11,327 bases of DNA from Bacteroidota bacterium (lineage in GTDB: Bacteria > Bacteroidota > Bacteroidia > Chitinophagales > Chitinophagaceae): NCBI GenBank assembly GCA_947463975.1, contig CANHUW010000041.1, positions 1 through 11,327 on the forward strand, given 5' to 3'. The position numbers and the translations under genes are program-made. The notes beneath the pieces are model-generated. The model had not been told where the DNA came from and did not search any database. It saw only the letters and a list, made by a program, of their open reading frames with translations. Below are positions 1 to 6,600 of this stretch, piece after piece (within the stretch, counting starts at the first letter, position 1; each line of letters begins with the position of its first letter).

Positions 1-742
1 CAATTACTCTACAACCAGCACCTCTTAAAGAACCAGCAGAACCTTTTCCTACGTCACCATAAGAACCCACTACTGCAACTTTACCAGCCATCATTACATC
101 TGTAGCGCGACGAATCGCATCTACCAATGATTCTTGACAACCATATTTGTTATCAAACTTTGATTTAGTTACAGAATCGTTTACATTGATTGCTGGAATT
201 GGCAATGTGCCTTTAGCCATACGCTCATATAAACGGTGAACACCTGTAGTAGTTTCTTCAGATAAACCTTTGATACCTGCTACAAATTGAGGATACTGAT
301 CAAATACCATATTGGTTAAATCACCACCATCATCTAAAATCATATTTAAAGGACGATCTTCACCGCCAAAGAATAAAGTTTGCTCAATACACCAATCAGC
401 TTCTTCGATGCTTTGACCTTTCCACGCAAATACGCCAATACCAGCTGCTGCGATGGCTGCTGCTGCCTGATCTTGTGTAGAGAAGATATTACAAGAGCTC
501 CATTTTACTTCTGCGCCCAATGCAGTTAATGTTTCAATTAATACAGCAGTTTGAATAGTCATGTGTAAACAACCTGCAATTCTAGCACCTTTTAATGGTT
601 GACTAGGTCCGTATTCTGCACGGATGCTCATTAAACCTGGCATTTCTGCTTCAGCTAAACGAATTTCTTTACGACCCCATTCTGCTAGGGAAATATCTGC
701 TACCTTATACGGTAAGCTAAAATCGATGTCTTTTAAGCCCAT
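1..742 (-). CDS. ahcY: Adenosylhomocysteinase (S-adenosyl-L-homocysteine hydrolase), N-terminal 247 residues, cut by window edge
   Basis: The enzyme reversibly splits S-adenosylhomocysteine into adenosine and homocysteine in the cytosol. This relieves product inhibition of SAM-dependent methyltransferases and feeds the methionine cycle. The minus-strand frame starts at ATG 742-740 and stays open to the window edge. It gives 247 codons of a family usually about 430-470 residues long, so roughly the C-terminal 45% is missing. Family hallmarks are clear: PYKVADISLA (11-20), WSSCNIFSTQD (81-91), ILDDGGDLTN (135-144), EETTTGVH (162-169) and VTKSKFDN (191-198). By alignment to the human enzyme, the expected catalytic residues are present as Asp138, Glu163, Lys193, Asp197 and Asn198, and the active-site Cys is Cys202. 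The NAD-binding loop reads GSYGDVGKGSA (226-236), where GYGDVGKG is usual. A TACCTTTG promoter element lies 21 bp upstream, and lrp is divergent. Confidence 0.97.
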   Translation of the reverse strand, partial: MGLKDIDFSLPYKVADISLAEWGRKEIRLAEAEMPGLMSIRAEYGPSQPLKGARIAGCLHMTIQTAVLIETLTALGAEVKWSSCNIFSTQDQAAAAIAAAGIGVFAWKGQSIEEADWCIEQTLFFGGEDRPLNMILDDGGDLTNMVFDQYPQFVAGIKGLSEETTTGVHRLYERMAKGTLPIPAINVNDSVTKSKFDNKYGCQESLVDAIRRATDVMMAGKVAVVGSYGDVGKGSAGSLRGAGCRVI

Positions 743-762
743 AATAGTATTTATTTAAGGCA

Positions 763-770
763 CAAAGGTA
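763..770 (-). promoter_or_regulatory. Candidate -7 element of the ahcY promoter
   Basis: On the minus strand this reads TACCTTTG, an exact match to the Bacteroidota sigma-ABfr -7 consensus TAnnTTTG, ending 21 bp before the ahcY ATG. No convincing TTG (-33) sits at the usual distance upstream; that stretch is almost pure A/T. A start of transcription near 756-760 is inferred, giving a leader of about 15 nt, too short for a SAM or SAH riboswitch. Confidence 0.55.
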
Positions 771-782
771 GTTTCATAGAAT

Positions 783-828
783 AAAATAATAAAATATATC
801 TAAAAAATAGTGAAAAAATCTAAAAAAT
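783..828. repeat. Phased A-tracts with an 11-bp direct repeat in the ahcY-lrp divergent region
   Basis: The sequence ATCTAAAAAAT occurs twice, at 798-808 and 818-828, an exact 20-bp spacing. Between the copies lies a third A-run (813-818). Counting all A-runs on the plus strand, tracts start at 783, 791, 802, 813 and 822, a mean step of about 10 bp, which is the geometry that gives intrinsic DNA curvature. The block sits between the candidate -7 boxes of two divergent genes, one encoding an Lrp/AsnC regulator. Lrp-type proteins commonly autoregulate and bind or wrap bent AT-rich DNA, so an operator is a reasonable inference. Chance in AT-rich DNA cannot be excluded. Confidence 0.5.
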
Positions 829-830
829 GG

Positions 831-838
831 TAATTTTG
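831..838 (+). promoter_or_regulatory. Candidate -7 element of the lrp promoter
   Basis: TAATTTTG matches TAnnTTTG exactly and lies 22 bp before the ATG at 861. It begins directly after the second ATCTAAAAAAT repeat, so a protein bound to the repeats would sit where RNA polymerase contacts upstream DNA. No clear -33 TTG is visible. Confidence 0.5.
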
Positions 839-860
839 GTATCATTAATTCTTTTTTATC

Positions 861-1364
861 ATGAAAAATAAGGCTATTATAGAAGATTCGGCTATTGCTA
901 ATAATACCATTCCTTTGGATGCAAAAGATTTATCAATTTTAAGATTGCTTCAAGCCAATGCCAGAATTTCTGTTAAAGAGATTGCAGAGTCGGTTCAATT
1001 AAGTACCACGCCAGTGCATGAAAGAATAAAAAGATTAGAATCAAGTGGGGTGATTAAACAATATGCCACTTTGATAGATGGTGCTAAAATTAAAAAAGGA
1101 TTAATGGTGATTTGTTATGCATCTTTGAATCAACACAGTAAAAAATCCGGCGCTCACTTTATTAAACTCATCAATGAATTACCAGAAGTGGTAGAATGTT
1201 ATAGTATCTCTGGTGAATTTGACTTTATGATGAAAATTGTAACAGAAGATATGAATAGCTACTATAATTTTCACGTAAATAAATTAAGCCAAGCAGAAAA
1301 TATAGGGCAGGTGCAGAGTGTCTTTATTATGGGAGTAGTGAAGCAAACCCATGAATTAATTTAA
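861..1364 (+). CDS. Lrp/AsnC family transcriptional regulator
   Basis: This is a small DNA-binding regulator that usually senses an amino acid and assembles into octamers. At 167 residues it fits the family (about 150-165) with a slightly extended N-terminus (residues 1-18). The N-terminal winged helix-turn-helix spans about residues 19-65: LDAKDLSILRLLQANARISV, then the recognition-helix part LSTTPVHERIKRLESSGVI (47-65). The RAM/ligand-binding domain spans about 80-160 and includes the characteristic GEFDFMMKI (118-126) and the closing strand of the family near FIMGVVK (155-161). The ATG at 861 is the only good start; the next Met is residue 82. It is divergent from ahcY across a bent-DNA-like region, which suggests autoregulation and possibly control of ahcY, but the ligand cannot be read from sequence. 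Its TAA overlaps the stop of the convergent acetyltransferase gene by 4 bp. Confidence 0.93.
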   Translation: MKNKAIIEDSAIANNTIPLDAKDLSILRLLQANARISVKEIAESVQLSTTPVHERIKRLESSGVIKQYATLIDGAKIKKGLMVICYASLNQHSKKSGAHFIKLINELPEVVECYSISGEFDFMMKIVTEDMNSYYNFHVNKLSQAENIGQVQSVFIMGVVKQTHELI

Positions 1365-1876
1365 AAATTCAATCGCATTACATAGTCATCCATATAAAAG
1401 CCATTTCCAATATCAAATTTGAATTCGGATTCTTTTTTAAAACCATTTTTTAGATAAAAAGTATAAGCGTTATTGTGCTTATTCACTTGTAAAAAAAGGG
1501 AAGTAGCTTTAGCATCTTTTGCTGTCTCGATAGCCTTATTCAACAAAGTTTTCCCAGTGCCTGTTCCATGAGCAGTAGGCAATACATATAGCTTGTTTAG
1601 TTTGTATGCTTTTTGATTTCCCAGCTCATTATCCCTTGGCTCGGCACTCACTGAGCAAAATCCAACATCTTCGCCGTTTAAATTGGCAATAAAAAATTGA
1701 TGACCTTTTGAAAATTGTTCTGCTAAAGATTCGTCACTATACATCCAGTCTAACATAAAATCAATCTGCTCTTGAGAAATTATATGACCATAGGTAGAAG
1801 GCCATGTTCTTTCAGAGATAGATCTAATCAATACTCGATCTTCCAGTTTGGCTGGTCTAATAGTTAATTGATTCAT
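1361..1876 (-). CDS. GNAT family N-acetyltransferase
   Basis: This 171-residue protein is one Gcn5-related acetyltransferase domain that moves acetyl from acetyl-CoA to an amine; the substrate is unknown. The N-terminal strand and helix are TIRPAKLEDRVLIRSISERT (5-24). Motif A is LNKLYVLPTAHGTGTGKTLL (93-112): the strand ending in LYVLP followed by the acetyl-CoA pyrophosphate loop HGTGTG. Motif B is NNAYTFYLKNGFK (135-147), the usual N-x-x-A-x-x-F-Y-x-x-x-G-F pattern. The C-terminus DDYVMRLNF forms the expected last strand. The ATG at 1876 sits immediately after the valS terminator, so expression may depend on read-through from valS or on a weak promoter there. The stop TAA shares TTAA with the lrp stop. 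General resemblance is to the ribosomal-protein or small-amine acetyltransferase types, but I would not assign one. Confidence 0.9.
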   Translation of the reverse strand: MNQLTIRPAKLEDRVLIRSISERTWPSTYGHIISQEQIDFMLDWMYSDESLAEQFSKGHQFFIANLNGEDVGFCSVSAEPRDNELGNQKAYKLNKLYVLPTAHGTGTGKTLLNKAIETAKDAKATSLFLQVNKHNNAYTFYLKNGFKKESEFKFDIGNGFYMDDYVMRLNF

Positions 1877-1915
1877 AACAAAAATTAAAATGAGTCTCCT
1901 GCGGGAGACTCATTT
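1877..1915 (-). terminator. Rho-independent terminator of valS
   Basis: A perfect 12-bp stem pairs 1888-1899 with 1904-1915 around a 4-nt loop (1900-1903). Read on the minus strand the hairpin is followed by a T-rich run, TTTTAATTTTTGTT, which reaches the GNAT start codon. It begins 11 nt after the valS stop, so it should end valS transcripts. The T tract on that strand and the lack of an upstream plus-strand gene make valS the only sensible client. Confidence 0.85.
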
Positions 1916-1925
1916 AGGACTCATT

Positions 1926-4535
1926 TTATAATTGCGCTAAACTTTCTTTGATCGTTTGAATTCTTGCAAGGGCATCTGTTTTTTTCTTTTGTTCTACTGC
2001 TAATACTTCTGGCTTAGCATTTTGAACAAATTTCTCATTGCTTAACTTTTTATCTACAGAAGCAAGGAAGCCTTCTTGATGTGCCAAATCTTTCAATAAG
2101 TTTTCTTTTAAGCTCTCTGTGTTGATGGCTTGGTCTGCTACTATGTAGAATTTGTCTTTTTCTAATGCTATTACAATACTTGAGCCAATAGCGTTTGAAG
2201 TAAATGAAATGGACTTGGCATTCACTTGTTTCGCTAAAATGTTTTGAATGGTTTTATAAGTAGTATTGTTATCTGATTGGATATGTAAATCAATTAAGTC
2301 TTTAGGTTTAATTTGATTTTTATTTCTTGCATCACGCAAAGAAGAAATAACATTCTTCAATAATGCCCCAGCATGCAATACAGCTTCATTTACTTTGTTA
2401 ATAGGTTCATATTCTTTAACACATAAATCTTCGGTCTGTGTTTTTAAGGCATGGTGTAATTCTTCCGTAATGAAAGGCATAAACGGATGCAAAAGTTGCA
2501 ATAGGGTATCATAAAAATCAATACTTCTATTGTATACATCTACATGAATATTTTGCTCAAAGCCTGGCTTGATCCATTCTAAATACCAGCTACAATAATC
2601 ATCCCAGATTAATCCATAAATTGTTTTTAAGGCTTCGCTTAAACGAAACTCTTTCAACATGCCATCAACTTCTATTTGAGTAGCACTTAGTTTTGCTTGG
2701 AACCAGTCCATTGCAAAAGCAGCATCTTCGGGTACGCTTCCTTCATTACTAATTCGGGGCTCCCACATTTTTAACAACTTGGCTGCATTCCATAATTTAC
2801 TATTGAAATTTCTTCCTTGCTCCAAGGTGGATTCATCAAATAACAAATCATTCCCTGCAGGAGAAGCAATCATAATACCAAAACGAACTGCATCAGCACC
2901 GTATTGATCTATCAGTCCTAATAAGTCTGGGGAATTACCCAAACTCTTGCTCATTTTTCTTCCTTGTTTATCTCTAACAATACCTGTGAAGTAAACGTCT
3001 TTAAAAGGAATTTTTCCCATGTATTCTTCACCCGCCATAATCATTCTTGCTACCCAGAAGAAAATAATTTCTGGTGCAGTTACTAATGTGCTGGTAGGGT
3101 AGTAATAATTGATTTCTTCATTATTAGGATTAGACATGCCTTTAAACACTTCAATTGGCCATAACCAACTACTAAACCAAGTGTCTAAACAATCCGCATC
3201 CTGTGTTAATGTTTTCCCTTTTGTTGCTGGAAATTTTGTTCTAACTTCTTCTTCGCTCTTGGCTACATATACATTGCCTTCTTCGTCATACCATGCTGGT
3301 ATTCTATGTCCCCACCATAATTGTCTACTGATACACCAATCTTTGATACCTTCCATCCAATGACGGTATACATTTTTAAATTTAGCTGGATGAAATTGTA
3401 TCTCATCACTCATCACTGCTTCTAATGCAGGAGCTGCTAATTTTTTCATATCCACCCACCATTGCAAACTTAATCTTGGCTCCACTATAGCATCTGTTCT
3501 TTCGCTAAAACCTACCTGGTTTACATAGTCTTCTAGCTTTACTAAATTACCACTCGCTTCTAAATCTGTTGCTATTATTTTTCTTACGTCTATTCTGTCT
3601 TTTCCAATATACATAGGAGCAGCATCGTTCATAGTGCCATCTTCGTTCAATGTTTCAATCACTTCTAAACCATGTTTTTGTCCTAAGTTAAAGTCATTGA
3701 TATCATGGGCAGGTGTTACTTTCAATGCGCCAGTTCCAAATTCGATATCGATATAATCATCAGCAATAATGGGAATACGACGATTGATCATGGGAACAAA
3801 AGCAAATTTGCCCACCAAATGTTTGTATCGGTCATCCTTAGGGTGTACACAAATGGCAGTGTCTCCAAAAATAGTTTCAGGTCTTACAGTAGCGATGGTA
3901 ATATACTCGTCACCAGGGATATCTAATTTGTATCGGATATGATACATCTTGCCATTGACTTCTTTATGAATTACTTCTTCATCACTCAATGCTGTTTTGG
4001 CTCTTACATCCCAGTTGATCATTCTCTTTCCACGATAAATCTTTCCCTTTTCGTATAAATCAACAAATACATTAATTACAGATTCGTAATAAGCTGGATC
4101 CATGGTGAAAGAAGTTCTTTCCCAATCCAAACTACAACCCATCTTTCTTAATTGTTGTAAGATGATGCCACCATATTTTTCTTTCCATTCCCAAGCATAT
4201 CCTAAAAACTCCTCTCTTGTTAAAGAAGATTTTGCGATACCCCTTTCTCTTAACATCGCCACCACTTTTGCTTCTGTTGCGATAGAAGCGTGGTCAGTTC
4301 CTGGCACCCAACAAGGATTCATTCCTTGCATTCTTGCACGTCGTACTAAAATATCTTGTATGGTATTATTTAAGCAATGACCCATATGGAGTACCCCTGT
4401 CACATTGGGTGGAGGAATGACCACTGTATAAGCAGGTTTATCATTTGGTTCACTGTGAAAATATCCACGATCTACCCAATGTTGATACCATTTGCTGTCT
4501 ACTTCTGCCGGGTTAAAATTTTTACTCAATTCCAT
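1926..4535 (-). CDS. valS: Valine--tRNA ligase
   Basis: This cytosolic class Ia aminoacyl-tRNA synthetase charges tRNA-Val with valine using ATP and edits mischarged Thr-tRNA-Val. At 869 residues it is full length for the bacterial enzyme. The order is canonical. The N-terminal catalytic half has PPPNVTGVLHMGH (41-53), where HMGH is the HIGH signature. The CP1 editing domain spans about 200-345, with ATVRPETIFGDTA (215-227) and GTGALKVTPAHDINDF (267-282); Lys272, Asp278 and Asp281 correspond to the conserved editing-pocket residues. Then come WCISRQLWWGHRIPAW (400-415), the KMSKS loop at 527-531 and the anticodon-binding helical domain (about 605-745). A C-terminal Lys/Glu/Leu-rich coiled-coil arm (about 803-869) follows. 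The start MELSKNFNPAEVDSKW is typical and the next in-frame Met (51) lies in the signature. It is divergent from the exonuclease gene. No T-box leader is present; the upstream gap is only 86 bp. Confidence 0.98.
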   Translation of the reverse strand: MELSKNFNPAEVDSKWYQHWVDRGYFHSEPNDKPAYTVVIPPPNVTGVLHMGHCLNNTIQDILVRRARMQGMNPCWVPGTDHASIATEAKVVAMLRERGIAKSSLTREEFLGYAWEWKEKYGGIILQQLRKMGCSLDWERTSFTMDPAYYESVINVFVDLYEKGKIYRGKRMINWDVRAKTALSDEEVIHKEVNGKMYHIRYKLDIPGDEYITIATVRPETIFGDTAICVHPKDDRYKHLVGKFAFVPMINRRIPIIADDYIDIEFGTGALKVTPAHDINDFNLGQKHGLEVIETLNEDGTMNDAAPMYIGKDRIDVRKIIATDLEASGNLVKLEDYVNQVGFSERTDAIVEPRLSLQWWVDMKKLAAPALEAVMSDEIQFHPAKFKNVYRHWMEGIKDWCISRQLWWGHRIPAWYDEEGNVYVAKSEEEVRTKFPATKGKTLTQDADCLDTWFSSWLWPIEVFKGMSNPNNEEINYYYPTSTLVTAPEIIFFWVARMIMAGEEYMGKIPFKDVYFTGIVRDKQGRKMSKSLGNSPDLLGLIDQYGADAVRFGIMIASPAGNDLLFDESTLEQGRNFNSKLWNAAKLLKMWEPRISNEGSVPEDAAFAMDWFQAKLSATQIEVDGMLKEFRLSEALKTIYGLIWDDYCSWYLEWIKPGFEQNIHVDVYNRSIDFYDTLLQLLHPFMPFITEELHHALKTQTEDLCVKEYEPINKVNEAVLHAGALLKNVISSLRDARNKNQIKPKDLIDLHIQSDNNTTYKTIQNILAKQVNAKSISFTSNAIGSSIVIALEKDKFYIVADQAINTESLKENLLKDLAHQEGFLASVDKKLSNEKFVQNAKPEVLAVEQKKKTDALARIQTIKESLAQL

Positions 4536-4563
4536 GCTTAAATGCTTTACCTATAATTAGTTG

Positions 4564-4571
4564 CAAAAATA
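4564..4571 (-). promoter_or_regulatory. Candidate -7 element of the valS promoter
   Basis: On the minus strand this reads TATTTTTG (TAnnTTTG), ending 28 bp upstream of the valS ATG at 4535. It is the mirror image of the TATTTTTG box at 4588-4595 on the other strand. No clear -33 TTG was found at the usual distance. Confidence 0.5.
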
Positions 4572-4587
4572 AGGAAAACCTGCAAGG

Positions 4588-4595
4588 TATTTTTG
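4588..4595 (+). promoter_or_regulatory. Candidate -7 element of the DnaQ-like exonuclease promoter
   Basis: TATTTTTG matches TAnnTTTG exactly and ends 26 bp before the ATG at 4622. A TTG at 4561-4563 could be the -33 element, with 24 bp between the two, slightly longer than usual. The region contains no other ORF. Confidence 0.5.
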
Positions 4596-4621
4596 ACTAA
4601 AAAATCCGAACTTGGACCTTT

Positions 4622-5224
4622 ATGGAATTTGCTATTGTAGATATTGAAACCACAGGAGGAATGCCAAGTACCCATGGCATTACAGAGATTGCTATTGTCA
4701 TTCACAATGGCATTGAAGTAACTGGCAAATACAGCACATTAGTGAACCCAATGCAAAAGATCCCCCCATTTATTGTGGGCATGACAGGTATTAGTGACGA
4801 GATGGTGGCTCAAGCACCTTTATTTGAGGAAGTTGCCCCTCAGATTTATAATTTACTCAATGGAAGAGTTTTTGTGGCACACAATGTAAGCTTTGATTAT
4901 TCTTTTGTGCACTTTCATATGGATAGAGCAGGTTTTAATTGGAGTGCCCCCAAACTTTGTACGATTAAATTAAGTAGAAAAGTATTTCCAGGTTTAGCCA
5001 AATATGGATTGGGTTCTTTGACAAGAGATTTAGGTATTCGTATTCAGGGGAGACATAGAGCTTGGGGCGATGCACAAGCAACCGCAGAAGTTTTGTCTTT
5101 GGCTATTGAAAAACAGGGGATGCATCCTATTCATAGTTTACTCGCTAAAAAAGAGCCCTATAAAAAGAAAACCTCCACTAAACCAGGTTCAGAGGAGGCT
5201 TCAGAAAAATCATCAGAGGATTAA
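4622..5224 (+). CDS. DnaQ-like DEDDh 3'-5' exonuclease (DNA polymerase III epsilon family)
   Basis: This is a metal-dependent 3'-to-5' exonuclease of the RNase T/DnaQ fold. The five DEDDh residues are visible: Asp7 and Glu9 in VDIETTG (6-12, Exo I), Asp92 in HNVSFDYSFV (87-96, Exo II), and His145 and Asp150 in HRAWGDAQAT (145-154, Exo III). The domain fills residues 1-165. A Lys-rich, then Ser/Glu-rich tail (176-200) looks disordered and carries no polymerase-alpha-binding domain I can recognise. No GIY-YIG nuclease or helicase domain is fused. It could be the replicative proofreading subunit (dnaQ) or a stand-alone repair or RNA-processing exonuclease; the sequence alone does not decide. The ATG at 4622 gives the perfect N-terminal strand MEFAIVDIETTG, so the start is secure. 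Its stop overlaps the convergent purB stop by 4 bp. Confidence 0.92.
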   Translation: MEFAIVDIETTGGMPSTHGITEIAIVIHNGIEVTGKYSTLVNPMQKIPPFIVGMTGISDEMVAQAPLFEEVAPQIYNLLNGRVFVAHNVSFDYSFVHFHMDRAGFNWSAPKLCTIKLSRKVFPGLAKYGLGSLTRDLGIRIQGRHRAWGDAQATAEVLSLAIEKQGMHPIHSLLAKKEPYKKKTSTKPGSEEASEKSSED

Positions 5225-6561
5225 TAATCTGCTGTAATGCCGGTATAATTTTGAGGGGTAATTTTTTTCAACGCTGTCTTTAAAGTTGCAGATACTTTTA
5301 ATCCGTCAATAAATTTATGCATCGATTTTTTATCAATCTTGCTATTTCCTCTTGTCAAATCTTTTAATGCTTCATATGGATTAGGGTATTTCTCACGACG
5401 CAAAATGGTTTGAATAGCTTCTGCGACCACTGCCCAGTTATTCTCTAAATCTTCTTGAATTTTTACTTCATTCAAGATAAGTTTTCCTAATCCTTTCTCT
5501 AAAGAATTAATTGCAATGGTAATATGACCCACAGGGACACCAATATTTCTTAAAACAGTTGAGTCTGTTAGGTCTCTTTGCAATCTTGAAATAGGCAATT
5601 TTGCTGCTAAATGTTCCAAGATTGCATTGGCCATTCCTAGATTGCCTTCTGCATTTTCAAAATCGATAGGATTTACTTTATGCGGCATAGCGCTCGAGCC
5701 AACTTCTCCTTTTTTAGTTTGTTGTTTAAAGTAGTCCATGCTAATGTAAGTCCATATATCTCTTGAGAAGTCAATTAAAATATTATTGATTCTTTTTAAA
5801 TTATCACATTGTGCAGCAAAATGATCATAATGTTCGATCTGCGTTGTGAATTGCATTCTTTGCAATCCTAAAATGTCTTCTACAAATTCATTCCCTAAAG
5901 CTACCCAGTTCTTTTTAGGATAAGCAATATGATGCGCATTGAAATTACCCGTAGCTCCACCAAACTTTGCAGCATAGGGTACTGATACAAATAATTCAAT
6001 TTGATGATGTAGTCTTTCTACAAATACCATGATCTCTTTTCCCAAGCTAGTTGGAGATGCAGCTTGTCCATGTGTTCTGGCCAATAAAGGAACTTTCTTC
6101 CATTGCTTCGCTAATTGGTATAATGTATTTTGCAAATTAATATATGCTGGCAATACTTGATGCTCCATTGCTTCTTTCCAACTTAATGGTATAGCAGTAT
6201 TGTTAATGTCTTGAGACGTTAATCCAAAATGAATCCATTCTTTTAAATCACTTGCTTTATGAGCATCTAATACTTCCTTTAAAAAATATTCCACAGCTTT
6301 TACATCGTGGTTGGTAGTTGCTTCAATTGTTTTAATTTTTAAAGCATCTGCTTCTGAAAAATTATCTACCACAGCAAGTAGTGCTTTTTTTAAAGTAGGG
6401 GTTACTTTGAAAAATTTCTTATCTGCTAAAAACAAAAAATAATGCACTTCTACTAATACCCTGTACTTGATTAATGCATATTCTGAAAAATAAGCGCCTA
6501 AATTGGCTGTTTGCTTATGATAACGACCATCAATAGGAGAGATAGAGGTAAGTTGTGACAT
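5221..6561 (-). CDS. purB: Adenylosuccinate lyase
   Basis: This cytosolic enzyme of the aspartase/fumarase superfamily removes fumarate from SAICAR in de novo purine synthesis and from adenylosuccinate in AMP synthesis. At 446 residues it is full length and resembles the E. coli-type branch, with the N-terminus LTSISPIDGRYHKQT (4-18). Conserved regions in order are TTNHDVKAVEYF (82-93), HFGLTSQDINNTA (111-123), ARTHGQAASPTSLGKE (161-176), containing the probable general-acid His164, and the fumarate-lyase signature GSSAMPHKVNP (288-298), containing the mobile-loop catalytic Ser. The C-terminal region RREKYPNPYEALKDLTRG (388-405) matches the family's last helices. The next in-frame Met is far inside, so ATG 6561 is the start. 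It is divergent from mqnA over 39 bp and convergent with the exonuclease gene. Confidence 0.97.
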   Translation of the reverse strand: MSQLTSISPIDGRYHKQTANLGAYFSEYALIKYRVLVEVHYFLFLADKKFFKVTPTLKKALLAVVDNFSEADALKIKTIEATTNHDVKAVEYFLKEVLDAHKASDLKEWIHFGLTSQDINNTAIPLSWKEAMEHQVLPAYINLQNTLYQLAKQWKKVPLLARTHGQAASPTSLGKEIMVFVERLHHQIELFVSVPYAAKFGGATGNFNAHHIAYPKKNWVALGNEFVEDILGLQRMQFTTQIEHYDHFAAQCDNLKRINNILIDFSRDIWTYISMDYFKQQTKKGEVGSSAMPHKVNPIDFENAEGNLGMANAILEHLAAKLPISRLQRDLTDSTVLRNIGVPVGHITIAINSLEKGLGKLILNEVKIQEDLENNWAVVAEAIQTILRREKYPNPYEALKDLTRGNSKIDKKSMHKFIDGLKVSATLKTALKKITPQNYTGITADY

Positions 6562-6576
6562 ATCAAAAAAAATGGT

Positions 6577-6594
6577 TTTCTTTGCGCAAAGTTA
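6577..6594. promoter_or_regulatory. Divergent purB/mqnA promoter core with a 12-bp palindrome
   Basis: On the minus strand 6594-6587 reads TAACTTTG, an exact TAnnTTTG match 25 bp upstream of the purB ATG. On the plus strand 6577-6584 reads TTTCTTTG, one mismatch from the same consensus, 16 bp before the mqnA TTG. The two boxes share the perfect palindrome CTTTGCGCAAAG at 6580-6591. The two polymerases would therefore contact overlapping DNA, and the palindrome could also hold a dimeric regulator; that part is inference. Confidence 0.45.
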
Positions 6595-6600
6595 ATTCAA

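Noticed and set aside
743..860. SAM/SAH riboswitch upstream of ahcY
   Set aside because: The likely leader is about 15 nt and the gap is AT-rich with no stable stem; there is no room for a riboswitch aptamer.
1543..1572. GTGTGKT in the GNAT protein, resembling a P-loop NTPase motif
   Set aside because: The spacing does not fit GxxxxGK[ST] (His103 sits at the first Gly position) and it lies exactly at the acetyl-CoA loop of GNAT motif A.
3109..4380. Three plus-strand open frames (3109-3363, 3705-3926, 4102-4380) inside valS
   Set aside because: They lie wholly antisense to a strongly conserved gene, show no recognisable domains, and their composition mirrors valS codons.
4536..4621. T-box leader upstream of valS
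   Set aside because: Only 86 bp are available, shared with a divergent gene, with no antiterminator or terminator stems visible.
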